This document shows, in pieces, positions 1 to 8,410 of a stretch of 64,000 nt of DNA (position 1 is its first letter; every line of letters begins with the position of its first letter). The notes beneath the pieces are model-generated. The model saw only the letters and a list, made by a program, of their open reading frames with translations, was not told the DNA's origin and searched no databases. Position numbers and translations under genes: made by a program. Source of the DNA: an uncultured Mycoplasmatota bacterium (lineage in GTDB: Bacteria; Bacillota_I; Bacilli_A; RF39; UBA660); NCBI GenBank assembly GCA_900549285.1, contig URNW01000002.1, forward strand, positions 24,704-88,703, read 5' to 3'.

Positions 1-138
1 GTCTCATATTATTGAGGCTTTTTTGCTAATTAGAATATAATAGTTTATATATTGTAGTTTATACTATTAATAAAGATTAAACTACCATCAATAAATAACG
101 ATTATTTATTATGGGGTATGATATTAAAAAATACCTTA

Positions 139-594
139 TTATTTAAGATATTTAGGATCATCCGTTTTACCTAAGAGGTAATCAGCAGATATGTTGTATT
201 TTTTACATATATCATATAAAAATGGCGTTGCTATAATATTTTTACCTATTTCATAACCACTAATTGTTGATTTTGAATAATGTAAAATACCTGCTAAATC
301 TGCTTGAGTTAAATTATATTTTTTACGTAATTCTTTTAAACGTATCCCAATTAATTTTTTATTTATTTCTAATCTATAATTAGAATAGTTTTTCATATTT
401 GTAAAGCCAAATATATAATCTAGGGATATATTATAAAGATTAGATAGTGTATTTAAATGTTTAACAGGAATAATGGTCTCTCCTCGTTCATAATGACCAT
501 AGACATTTTTGTGTAAGTTTAAAAAAGTTGATATATCTTTTTGCGTAAATTTTTTTTCTTCTCTAGCATCTATTAATCTTTTCGTATAAAACAT
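139..594 (-). CDS. Tandem XRE-family HTH transcriptional regulator (copy A)
   Basis: A 151-aa cytoplasmic DNA-binding protein made of two XRE/Cro-type helix-turn-helix domains, about residues 5-65 and 76-145. Each has the usual 'T-Q-x-(D/E)-(I/L)' start of the recognition unit followed by a 'Y-E-x-G' turn and a 'NISxDYxxG' end. It is a clear paralogue of the next gene (730-1185); both end in YLLGK plus a D/E-PKY tail. I chose the inner ATG at 594 because a GGTGG-type ribosome binding site lies just before it and the same arrangement is conserved in the paralogue; the upstream ATG at 606 has no such site. The target is not known. The conserved 20-bp block upstream of both genes (646-665) is a natural operator candidate, so autorepression and control of the neighbouring surface-protein promoter are inferred. 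Confidence 0.85.
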   Translation of the reverse strand: MFYTKRLIDAREEKKFTQKDISTFLNLHKNVYGHYERGETIIPVKHLNTLSNLYNISLDYIFGFTNMKNYSNYRLEINKKLIGIRLKELRKKYNLTQADLAGILHYSKSTISGYEIGKNIIATPFLYDICKKYNISADYLLGKTDDPKYLK

Positions 595-645
595 AAATAC
601 CACCATAGAAAAATTTTCTCAAAAGAAATAGAAAAAGTCAGAAAT

Positions 646-697
646 AAGACTTAATAGCGTTTTTGATATTGACTTTTAAACAGAACTCAACTATAAT
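646..697 (+). promoter_or_regulatory. Conserved operator block plus strong sigma-A promoter with no gene after it
   Basis: The 20-bp block AAGACTTAATAGCGTTTTTG (646-665) is followed at once by a rightward promoter, TTGACT (669-674), 17-bp spacer, TATAAT (692-697). The same block and promoter layout recur at 1235-1286 before the surface-protein gene. Here the promoter points into the 3' end of the second HTH gene on the opposite strand, so no sense gene follows within the window. This looks like the remnant of a duplicated regulator/promoter module that lost its target, or an antisense promoter. Confidence 0.7.
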
Positions 698-729
698 GTA
701 TACATAATTGAAAATTCTTAACATAATAA

Positions 730-1185
730 TCACTTTCTAATATATTTAGGTTCATCTATTTTACCTAAGAGGTAGTCAGCAGATATATTGTATTTTCTGC
801 ATATATCATATAAAAAGGGTGTTGCAATTATCTTTGCCATTCTTTCATAATCCCCAATAGTGGATTTACCAACATTTATGCTATCTGCTAATTCTTGCTG
901 GGTTAAACCATATTCATTTCTTAGTTGCTTTAATCTTTCTCTTTGAAGTTCTTTACTAATAGTAGGAACAGCATTTTTATAATTAAGTACATCACAAAAT
1001 TCAAAAACATAATCTAAAGATACATTGAAATAATTGCAAACATAATTCAAATGTTTAATAGGAATAATAGTTTCTTCACGTTCATAATGTCCATAAACTT
1101 CATTTCCTAAACCTAATAACTTGGATATTTCTTTTTGTTTTAAATCACATTTAGTTCTAATATCAATAAGTCTTTTCTTATACAT
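730..1185 (-). CDS. Tandem XRE-family HTH transcriptional regulator (copy B)
   Basis: A 151-aa paralogue of the 139-594 product with the same double helix-turn-helix build (about residues 3-62 and 76-142). The second domain ('LTQQELADSINVGKSTIGDYER') is a textbook XRE helix-turn-helix. The start at the inner ATG (1185) is preferred because GGTGG precedes it. The gene is transcribed away from the surface-protein gene at 1334, and the shared 20-bp block lies in the 150 bp between them, so this protein probably represses or switches that gene. The role is inferred; the fold is clear. Confidence 0.85.
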   Translation of the reverse strand: MYKKRLIDIRTKCDLKQKEISKLLGLGNEVYGHYEREETIIPIKHLNYVCNYFNVSLDYVFEFCDVLNYKNAVPTISKELQRERLKQLRNEYGLTQQELADSINVGKSTIGDYERMAKIIATPFLYDICRKYNISADYLLGKIDEPKYIRK

Positions 1186-1234
1186 TTTTACCACCATTTT
1201 AATTTTCTCAAAAACTTAAATTAAATGTACAATT

Positions 1235-1286
1235 AAGACTTAATAGCGTTTTTGTTGTTGACTTTATTATAACTATACTTTATACT
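1235..1286 (+). promoter_or_regulatory. Conserved operator block and sigma-A promoter of the surface-protein gene
   Basis: Second copy of the 20-bp block AAGACTTAATAGCGTTTTTG (1235-1254), directly followed by TTGACT (1258-1263), 17 bp, TATACT (1281-1286). The promoter drives the gene starting at 1334. The block touches the -35 hexamer, a position suited to a repressor or activator, most likely one of the adjacent tandem-HTH proteins (inference). Confidence 0.75.
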
Positions 1287-1333
1287 TAATATAGTTAAGG
1301 ATTTTCAATTTTATAGTGAAAGAGGTTATAAAA

Positions 1334-2668
1334 TTGAAGAAAGATGGAAGTATAGAATTTGAAACTATTAAATCTCATAAGAATAGATTATACTTTTTGT
1401 GTGGAATAGTCTGTGTAGTAGTACTTCTTGTTGTGTTTGTTATAACTAGAAGTCATGCTAAGTACCGAACAACAGAATCTATTCCCTTAATAAATGGAAC
1501 CATTAACTATATACCATATGATTTAAAAATGGTTGCTATGTATCAAGAAGAAAATGATGGTTATAAAAGTATAGATACAGTACCAACTAGTGGATATGCT
1601 TTAAATGAAGAGAAAAGCTATTGTGAAGTAAATGATACAAAAGATGAAAGCATATCTATGGAATATAAAGATGGAAAAGTATATATAGGAGTAAGTAAAA
1701 AAGGAACAAAATGTTACTTGTATTTTGATCAAGAACCAACGGCAAAAGATACAATATTAGCAAATAATTCTGTTAATAGTGGAACACCAAACTTTAGTCA
1801 GGTAGCAACAACGAATGAAGGAGTATATAAAACACAAGATGATTGGGGAGATAGTTATTACTTTAGAGGGGCTGTAGATAATAACTGGGTTAAATTTGCA
1901 GGATTCTATTGGCGAATTATTAGGATCAATGGAGATGGATCTATTAGATTAATCTATAATGGAACAAGTACAGCAACAACTGGAACAAGTACTCAAATAC
2001 AAACAAGTACATTTAATAGTTCATATAATGACAATGCACATGTAGGATATATGTATGGAAGTACAGGAGCAAATAGTTATGCAGCAACACATGCTAATAC
2101 TAATAGTAGTACAATCAAAGGGGTATTAGATAATTGGTATCAGACTAATATAACAAATAAAGGATATGGAAATAAAGTAAGTACAGAAGCAGGATTTTGT
2201 GGAGATCGGGAACCAAGTACAAGTACATCAACAAGTAACGGTTCAGGAGGAACAGGGACAACAACTACATACTATGGCGGAAATATCAGATTAACAAATA
2301 GTACAAAATCTCCAATATTAAAATGTAAAAATAGCAGTGATTTATATACGGTAAGCGGAAGTAGTAAAGGAAATAAAGCATTATCTAATCCAGTAGGATT
2401 AATAACCGCAGATGAAGTAGCTATGGCAGGAGGTGTGTGGGAAACAACTAATCAAAGTTATTATCTATATACAGGACAGAATTATTGGCCCATGTCTCCG
2501 TCTAACTTTTTCGGCGGTTTTGCTCGCATGCTCTATGTGTCTTCGGATGGCACCCTCAGCGTCGTCGGCGTGAATTACGCGCGAGGTGTGCGCCCAGTTA
2601 TCAATTTACGGTCTGATATTACTATTTTATCTGGTGATGGTACTAGTTCTAATCCTTATGTTGTTTAA
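1334..2668 (+). CDS. Membrane-anchored surface protein with variable C-terminal patch (paralogue 1)
   Basis: 444-aa predicted extracellular protein. A short positive N-terminus (KSHKNR) is followed by one hydrophobic anchor (about residues 20-38), then 'SIPLINGTINY', a two-cysteine segment, and a long Ser/Thr/Gly/Asn-rich ectodomain containing WGDSYYFRGAV and YWRIIRINGDGSIRLIYNGT. The end has the YW-x2-SP ... GVRPVINL frame seen in lectin-like (formylglycine-enzyme-like, DUF6273-type) domains. I chose TTG 1334 because AGAGG sits 8 nt upstream; GTG 1316 has no such site. Codons in 2501-2578 break sharply with the rest: none of 26 ends in A and 13 end in C, while the rest of the gene is rich in A-ending codons. 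A paralogue lies at 39800-41095. Function unknown; a binding or adhesion role is inferred. Confidence 0.8.
   Translation: MKKDGSIEFETIKSHKNRLYFLCGIVCVVVLLVVFVITRSHAKYRTTESIPLINGTINYIPYDLKMVAMYQEENDGYKSIDTVPTSGYALNEEKSYCEVNDTKDESISMEYKDGKVYIGVSKKGTKCYLYFDQEPTAKDTILANNSVNSGTPNFSQVATTNEGVYKTQDDWGDSYYFRGAVDNNWVKFAGFYWRIIRINGDGSIRLIYNGTSTATTGTSTQIQTSTFNSSYNDNAHVGYMYGSTGANSYAATHANTNSSTIKGVLDNWYQTNITNKGYGNKVSTEAGFCGDREPSTSTSTSNGSGGTGTTTTYYGGNIRLTNSTKSPILKCKNSSDLYTVSGSSKGNKALSNPVGLITADEVAMAGGVWETTNQSYYLYTGQNYWPMSPSNFFGGFARMLYVSSDGTLSVVGVNYARGVRPVINLRSDITILSGDGTSSNPYVV
2490..2609 (+). other. GC-rich, A-depleted variable-region-like patch inside the surface-protein gene
   Basis: By my count 65 of 120 bases are G or C here, against well under a third in the surrounding gene. 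The patch lies between the conserved YW-x2-SP and GVRPVINL segments. 22 of the 26 codons in 2501-2578 end in C or T, and none ends in A. That is the pattern expected if a template of AAC/AAT codons had been diversified at adenines, as in diversity-generating retroelements. Import of a foreign cassette is the alternative. Confidence 0.5.
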
Positions 2669-2675
2669 GTAATTT

Positions 2676-2708
2676 AAAAAGCATCAAATTATTAGTTTGG
2701 TGCTTTTT
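2676..2708. terminator. Bidirectional terminator between the surface-protein gene and mfd
   Basis: Stem AAAAAGCATCAAA / TTTGGTGCTTTTT with a short loop. It gives a T-tract on both strands, so it can end the rightward surface-protein transcript and the leftward mfd transcript. It overlaps the last codons of mfd. Confidence 0.75.
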
Positions 2709-5700
2709 CATTAGAATTATTTCCTGGGAAATAATCTTCTTTAATTAATTCTAAGATTGGAACGAAAGTATATAAAAAATGTTTATCTTCTGGTTTTAGC
2801 AAAAGTGTTAATTTAATTCTTTTATTTTGATAAGCAAATTTTATGTTAGGATTAATGTTATAACTTTCTAGAAATAGTTTATCTGCTTTTATATGGTTTG
2901 ATAATTCTTCTGGTAATTCTAGTTCTACTAATCTTTCTGTTTGTGTTACTCTTGTAATATTTAGTGATTTTGCTAATTTTTCAAACCATTCTTCATACAT
3001 GTAAATGATCATAGTTTCATCTACTTTTCCAAAACGATCTTCCAATTCTTCTTTTACCTTTTTTAAGCTTTCTAAAGAATCAACTTCATTTATTTTTTGG
3101 TGAATTTCTATTTTTATTTCGTCATCAGTTGTATAATCGTCTGATATATGGGTACTTACATCTACTAGTGATTCTTTTGTATCCTCTTCTGGTATTTCTT
3201 CACCTTTTAACCGACGCATTTCTTCATCAATCATTTGCATATATAGATTAATACCTACTGAATCTACAAATCCAGCTTGTTCACTTCCTAATATATCTCC
3301 TGCACCACGGATTGCTAAATCTCGCATTGCAATTCGATATCCACTTCCTAATTCTGTAAATTCTTTTATGGCATCTAATCTTTTTATTGCTATATCATTT
3401 AACATTTTACTTTTATCATAAAGTAAATAAGCATAGGCTATTTTATTACTTCTTCCAACTCTTCCTCTTATTTGATATAGTTGGGATAAACCAAAATGAT
3501 CAGCATTATAGATAATTAATGTATTGGCATTAGGAATATCAATTCCTGTTTCTATAATTGTTGTACAAATTAAAATATCATATTTAAAGTCAATAAAGTC
3601 TTGCATTACATCTTCTAATTCTTCTTTTTTCATTCGACCATGAGCGCTTATAATTCTTGCTTCTGGTACTAACGCTTTTATATGACTTGTAATACTATCT
3701 AGCTTATCAATATTATTATAAAGTATGAATATTTGACCTTGTCTTGCTAGTTCTTTATAAATAGCATCTTTAATAATTAAATCATTTTCCGCTATAACAT
3801 AAGTCTGGATTGGATAACGATTTACTGGTGGTGTATCAATAACAGATAAATCTCTTAATCCTGACATAGCCATTTTTAAAGTTCTTGGTATTGGTGTTGC
3901 TGATAGAGTTAACACATTTACATCTGTTTTTAACTTCTTTATTTTTTCCTTATGAGTTACACCAAACCTTTGCTCTTCATCTACAATTAATAATCCTAAT
4001 TTATTAAATTTTACATCATCACTTAATAATCTATGAGTACCAAAAACAATGTCAATTGTTCCATTTTTTAAACCTTCTAATATCCTTTTTGTTTCTTTTG
4101 CAGAAGTAAAACGATTTAAGAGAGCTATTTCTATAGCGTAATCTTTAAAACGTTCTTTCGCTGATGAGTATTGTTGCTTTGATAAAATGGTTGTTGGACA
4201 TAAGTAAAAAACTTGTTTATTATTTAAAACGGCTTTAAACATGGCTCTAAATGCTACTTCGGTTTTTCCAAATCCAACATCTCCACATAATAACCGATCC
4301 ATAGGAACTTGATCTTTTAAGTCTTGATCTATTTCTTTTATCGCTTTGGATTGATCTTTTGTTGGAATATATTCAAAACTATTAGCAAAATCTCGTTCCA
4401 TGTCATAAGATTTATAAGCATCCCCTTTTAAAGCTTTTCTTTCAGCATATAGTTTTAACAATTCTTCGGATATATCTTTTATTTTCTTTTCTACTGCTCT
4501 TTTTGTTTTAGCCCATGTTGAAGAATTTAGCTTATTTATTTTAGGTTTTATTCCTTCTTTACTAGTGTATTTTAAGATTGTATTCATTTTTTCTACTGGT
4601 ACATAAACTTTATCATTATCAGCATAAAGTATCTCAATATAATCTTTAGCTAATCCTTTTTTAGATAATGTTTTAATTCCGTTATATATTCCGATTCCAT
4701 GAGCCATATGTACTACATAATCCCCTTTATTAAGAGAATTCAAATCTTTAATTTTATGACCAATTTTATATAGATTCCGATATTTTATTGTTTCTTTTTT
4801 TACTTGTTCAATATCATTTTCACTTATCACTACACATTTATCTATTATAAATCCCTGAGACAAATATTTATTTTCAATCGTGATTGGTACAGTGATTAAT
4901 TCTTTAATAATCTTAATTTGATTTTCTTTACTTAAATAAAAGAAAATTTCATAACCCTTTTTATGCCAAATCTCTGTTTGCTCTTTTAATTTTTCAAAAT
5001 CAGAATGAAAGTTTGGTATTTCTTTAGCATTAAAATCTAATATTTTAGAATGTTTGGATATATTTTCAATAAAATTTATATAAATATTTTCTTTTGGAGA
5101 TATCTCATCTAAGCTAAACATGAAACGATAATCTTTTTCTAGTCCTTTAGCAATACGATATTCAAACATCTCTTCTTCTAACTTTTCATAATTAGCTTGG
5201 ATTCTTGTTTCATCAATTGTTATTACAATTGCATTGGAAGCATAGTCTAATAAACTAGATTGATGATCAGATATTATTTCACTATTCGATATTAACCTAA
5301 TTTCTTTTATTTCTTTTAAAGACATCTGGGTTTCTTCATCAAAATATCTTATAGATTCTATTGTGTTACCAAAAAATTCTATTCTAATTGGATGTTCTTC
5401 TAAAGTTATAAAGATATCTACTACAAATCCCCTTACAGCATATTCACCTGTGGTAGTTACTATTGTGTCTTTTTTATAATCTAATTTTTCTAATAATTCT
5501 AATAATTTTTCACGATTTATTTCATCTCCTTTTTTTAAGATGATATTCATTTTTTCTTGAGTGTTTTTATCTGTTAAAAACTTTAAATAGCCCATTAAGT
5601 TAGTTACAATGATTCCTTGTGTTTTTTTTATATTTTCTAAAGTATCGATTCTAGTTGTTTTTAATTCGGGTGATATGGCTAAAGCTTGACTTGTTATAAA

Positions 5701-5910
5701 ATCATCCATAGGAAACAAAAAGGTAGATTTTTCATAGTTTTTAATTCCTGAAAAAAATGTATTGGCTTCATATAATGTACTTAATAAGACTATAATATTT
5801 TGCTTTTTTTCTTGGAAAATTTTAGACACATAAAGATAAGCTAACTCATGTGTTAACCCTGTTATTGTTAAATTATTTTCATATTTAAAATATTTGTCTA
5901 AAAATTTCAT
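2692..5910 (-). CDS. mfd: Transcription-repair coupling factor Mfd
   Basis: 1072-aa DNA translocase that removes stalled RNA polymerase and recruits UvrA for transcription-coupled repair. In order: an N-terminal UvrB-like module, the RNA-polymerase-interaction (CarD-like) domain around 'KGDYVVHMAHGIGIY', helicase motif I 'CGDVGFGKTE', a DEEQ box ('VDEEQRFG'), 'LSATPIPRT', 'QIRGRVGR' (motif VI), 'GSGYRIAMRDLAIRGAGDILG', and a C-terminal TRCF domain. About 100 residues shorter than the B. subtilis protein. The start is set at ATG 5910, with AAGGTG 6 nt before it. pth lies immediately upstream, as in Bacillus. Confidence 0.97.
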   Translation of the reverse strand: MKFLDKYFKYENNLTITGLTHELAYLYVSKIFQEKKQNIIVLLSTLYEANTFFSGIKNYEKSTFLFPMDDFITSQALAISPELKTTRIDTLENIKKTQGIIVTNLMGYLKFLTDKNTQEKMNIILKKGDEINREKLLELLEKLDYKKDTIVTTTGEYAVRGFVVDIFITLEEHPIRIEFFGNTIESIRYFDEETQMSLKEIKEIRLISNSEIISDHQSSLLDYASNAIVITIDETRIQANYEKLEEEMFEYRIAKGLEKDYRFMFSLDEISPKENIYINFIENISKHSKILDFNAKEIPNFHSDFEKLKEQTEIWHKKGYEIFFYLSKENQIKIIKELITVPITIENKYLSQGFIIDKCVVISENDIEQVKKETIKYRNLYKIGHKIKDLNSLNKGDYVVHMAHGIGIYNGIKTLSKKGLAKDYIEILYADNDKVYVPVEKMNTILKYTSKEGIKPKINKLNSSTWAKTKRAVEKKIKDISEELLKLYAERKALKGDAYKSYDMERDFANSFEYIPTKDQSKAIKEIDQDLKDQVPMDRLLCGDVGFGKTEVAFRAMFKAVLNNKQVFYLCPTTILSKQQYSSAKERFKDYAIEIALLNRFTSAKETKRILEGLKNGTIDIVFGTHRLLSDDVKFNKLGLLIVDEEQRFGVTHKEKIKKLKTDVNVLTLSATPIPRTLKMAMSGLRDLSVIDTPPVNRYPIQTYVIAENDLIIKDAIYKELARQGQIFILYNNIDKLDSITSHIKALVPEARIISAHGRMKKEELEDVMQDFIDFKYDILICTTIIETGIDIPNANTLIIYNADHFGLSQLYQIRGRVGRSNKIAYAYLLYDKSKMLNDIAIKRLDAIKEFTELGSGYRIAMRDLAIRGAGDILGSEQAGFVDSVGINLYMQMIDEEMRRLKGEEIPEEDTKESLVDVSTHISDDYTTDDEIKIEIHQKINEVDSLESLKKVKEELEDRFGKVDETMIIYMYEEWFEKLAKSLNITRVTQTERLVELELPEELSNHIKADKLFLESYNINPNIKFAYQNKRIKLTLLLKPEDKHFLYTFVPILELIKEDYFPGNNSNEKAPN

Positions 5911-5924
5911 GAAATTCACCTTAT

Positions 5925-6488
5925 TTAAACATTATTATTTTTGCGGTTAAATTTATTCATTGTTTTATCTATACCATTTGCTACAAAAGAAGAAATGATT
6001 TCCTGAAATGTAGGGTATAAATTTTTTAAGATATCTAATTCCGAAGAACTAAATTTTCCTAGTACATAGTTTTTTGTGTCTATTTGTTTATTATTAGATA
6101 TTCCAACTTTTAAACGGGCAAAGTTTGAGGTACCAAGATTATTAATAATTGATTTAATCCCATTATGACCACCACTACTACTATTTGTTTTTAAACGGTA
6201 TTTGCCAATTTCTAAATCTAAATCATCTTGAATAATTAGAATATCTTCTAATTTTAATTTATAAAATTGAAAAAAAGGAACTATGGCATCTCCTGATAAA
6301 TTCATATAAGTTAATGGTTTTACTAACAAAATTTTTTCATTTTGAATATTTAATTCTGTATATAAAGAGTGCCATTTTTCTTTCCATACACAATCTTTAG
6401 CTAAAGAGTCAATTACCATATAACCAATATTATGTCTTGTATTTTCATATTCTTTTCCAGGATTACCTAATCCTACTATTAATTTCAT
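5925..6488 (-). CDS. pth: Peptidyl-tRNA hydrolase
   Basis: 187 aa, usual Pth length. It releases tRNA from peptidyl-tRNA that drops off ribosomes. Family signatures: 'GLGNPGKEYENTRHNIGY' at the N-terminus with the catalytic histidine in TRHN, 'LTYMNLSG', 'IQDDLD' and 'GGHNGIKSI'. Its first codons overlap the end of the upstream gene by 26 nt, and its GGAGG site lies inside that gene, which indicates translational coupling. pth-mfd is a conserved Bacilli pair. Confidence 0.97.
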   Translation of the reverse strand: MKLIVGLGNPGKEYENTRHNIGYMVIDSLAKDCVWKEKWHSLYTELNIQNEKILLVKPLTYMNLSGDAIVPFFQFYKLKLEDILIIQDDLDLEIGKYRLKTNSSSGGHNGIKSIINNLGTSNFARLKVGISNNKQIDTKNYVLGKFSSSELDILKNLYPTFQEIISSFVANGIDKTMNKFNRKNNNV

Positions 6489-6915
6489 TTTTACCTCCTT
6501 TTATGCTACATCTTTGATTTAAATATGTTGCTATTTGTTCTAAATTATCAAAAATTATTCCACCATTATTTCTAACTATATCTTTTACATAATTAAGACT
6601 TTCTAACTGATGTTTGTCAAATTTTTGACCATTAAAATCATTTAAAACACAAAAAATTACTTTATGTGGCTCTTTATTACTATAATCCACAACAGAAGCA
6701 ATGGAACAAAATCCTTTTTGCTCTGGAGTAATAACATAAAGCAAATAATCACAAGTTTTTAATATTTCAAGCTTGTTCTTTTTTTCCTCTTCATTATATT
6801 TCCATTCTCCTTTTGAAAGTAAAGGGTTTCTATAAAATATCTCTTTTCTTAACATTGGAATTAATATATCTCTCCAATTACTATTCCCACATGTTCCACC
6901 TAAATTTATTTTCAA
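6463..6915 (-). CDS. Nucleoside 2-deoxyribosyltransferase-like protein
   Basis: 150 aa with a TTG start preceded by GGAAGTGAAG. The N-terminal 'NLGGTCGNSNWRD' followed by a 'TCDYLLYVITPEQKGF' segment matches the layout of the Nuc_deoxyri_tr2 family (a Rossmann-like fold shared with nucleoside 2-deoxyribosyltransferases and some signalling-nucleotide domains). Family substrates are deoxyribonucleosides, but small members are often uncharacterised. It sits between the yabB-like methyltransferase (1-nt gap) and pth (26-nt overlap), where B. subtilis has no such gene. The catalytic assignment is tentative. Confidence 0.6.
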   Translation of the reverse strand: MKINLGGTCGNSNWRDILIPMLRKEIFYRNPLLSKGEWKYNEEEKKNKLEILKTCDYLLYVITPEQKGFCSIASVVDYSNKEPHKVIFCVLNDFNGQKFDKHQLESLNYVKDIVRNNGGIIFDNLEQIATYLNQRCSIKGGKNEINSRIR

Positions 6916-6916
6916 A

Positions 6917-7624
6917 CTACTTCACTTCCTTAAATATATTTTGATATGTTTTAGTATTTCTATTAATAGTTATTGCTTTTATTTTTGTTCCTATCAAAGA
7001 ATTTTTTACCATTTTTATTAATACCATTTGTGATTGTTCCTCTATATTGGAGTAGACAAATGTTATTTTTTTAGGATGAAGATTATATTTATTTGCTAAT
7101 ATTATTATTTCCTCTAACCGTTCTGGGCGGTGAACTAAATAAAATTTACCATTATCTTTTAGTAAAAATTTTACTACTTTAAATATTTCTTCTAAAGTAA
7201 TTGTTAGTTCATGTCTAGCTATGGCTTTTATTTCTGATGTATTAATCAAAGAATCTTTTTGATATTTAAAAAATGGAGGATTACATGTAATAATATCAAA
7301 ATTATTTTCTGGGAAATAATTTTTTAATTCTTTGACATTACAATTTAACATATGAATATTATTTAACTGATTTATTTTAATACTTTCAACAGCTAAATTA
7401 TAAATTTCTTTTTGAATTTCTACTCCTGTTATATTTATGTTATATTTTTTTCCAATTATTAAGGGTAATGGCGCATTTCCACTGCATAAATCTAATAAGT
7501 TTTTATCTTTTTTAGTGATTTCGACATATTCACTTAATAGTAAGGAATCTAAGGAGAATTTAAAATAACTATTATTCTGAACAATTTTTAGACCATAATC
7601 ATATAAATCATTTATGACTTGCAT
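6917..7624 (-). CDS. tRNA1(Val) adenine-37 N6-methyltransferase-like protein (YabB/TrmN6 family)
   Basis: 235-aa class I S-adenosylmethionine-dependent methyltransferase. The SAM-binding motif is 'LLDLCSGNAPLPLI' (about residues 39-52), and the amino-methyltransferase catalytic motif is 'NPPFFK', as in TrmN6, which methylates A37 of valine tRNA. The start overlaps the ricT stop (TAATG), the same ricT-to-yabB neighbourhood as in B. subtilis (there separated by yabA, absent here). Substrate assignment rests on the family and the synteny. Confidence 0.85.
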   Translation of the reverse strand: MQVINDLYDYGLKIVQNNSYFKFSLDSLLLSEYVEITKKDKNLLDLCSGNAPLPLIIGKKYNINITGVEIQKEIYNLAVESIKINQLNNIHMLNCNVKELKNYFPENNFDIITCNPPFFKYQKDSLINTSEIKAIARHELTITLEEIFKVVKFLLKDNGKFYLVHRPERLEEIIILANKYNLHPKKITFVYSNIEEQSQMVLIKMVKNSLIGTKIKAITINRNTKTYQNIFKEVK

Positions 7625-8409
7625 TATTTTTCACCTAAAAAAATATCATATTTTTCATTATCAATTAATACTTTATAAGCACGATTTAAAATATCTACAT
7701 TTACTACTGTACCCGTTCCATATTCTGTTGAAACAGTTTCTCCGATACTAGGTAATCCTGCATTACAACGTGTATATTCTTGATCTTCATAAGTTAAGCA
7801 ACACAAAAGCCTTCCACATAATCCATTAATTTTAGACGGATTTAAAGCTAAGCCTTGATTCTTTGCCATATTCATAGATACAGAATCTATATGATTAAGA
7901 AAGTTAGCACAACATATTTTTTGACCACATGTTCCTACGCCACCTATTTCCCTAGCTTTATCTCTAGCTCCTATTTGTCGTAATTCAATCCTAGTACGAT
8001 AAATAGATGCTAGTCTTTTGGCTAATTCTCTAAAGTCAATTCTTTCGTCAGCTAGAAAGTTAAAAATTAATTGTTTGCGATCAAAAGTATAACTGGCATT
8101 AATCATTTTCATATCTAAATTTAGTTCTTTTACAATTTCTCGGCAATGTTTTAATGCTTGATCTGCATCCTTTAAATTTTTTAAATATTCTTCATAATCT
8201 TTTTTAGTTGAAATTCTAAGTATATCCTTTAATTCTTCAACGTTTTTTATATTTTCATTATTAATATAACTTACTATTTTGCCAAATTGAAGTCCTTTTT
8301 CAGTTTCAGTAATGACAGTAACGTTAATTGGACAACGAGTTTTACTTTTAAAGTTATATATTTTGCCGTTATCTTTAAAATTTACACCATATATGTAGTA
8401 TTTATCCAT
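7624..8409 (-). CDS. ricT: PSP1-domain protein RicT (YaaT)
   Basis: 261 aa. In B. subtilis, RicT forms an Fe-S-containing complex with RicA and RicF that promotes RNase Y-dependent mRNA maturation and affects sporulation and competence. The PSP1 domain shows the hallmark cysteine-rich run: 'GGVGTCGQKICCANFL' then 'INGLCGRLLCCLTYE'. It lies directly downstream of holB, as in Bacillus. A clear GAGGAAG site precedes ATG 8409. Confidence 0.93.
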   Translation of the reverse strand: MDKYYIYGVNFKDNGKIYNFKSKTRCPINVTVITETEKGLQFGKIVSYINNENIKNVEELKDILRISTKKDYEEYLKNLKDADQALKHCREIVKELNLDMKMINASYTFDRKQLIFNFLADERIDFRELAKRLASIYRTRIELRQIGARDKAREIGGVGTCGQKICCANFLNHIDSVSMNMAKNQGLALNPSKINGLCGRLLCCLTYEDQEYTRCNAGLPSIGETVSTEYGTGTVVNVDILNRAYKVLIDNEKYDIFLGEK

Positions 8410-8410
8410 T

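Noticed and set aside
1316..2668. Cell-wall anchoring (LPXTG) of the surface protein
   Set aside because: No LPXTG-type motif or C-terminal hydrophobic tail; the N-terminal helix must be the anchor.
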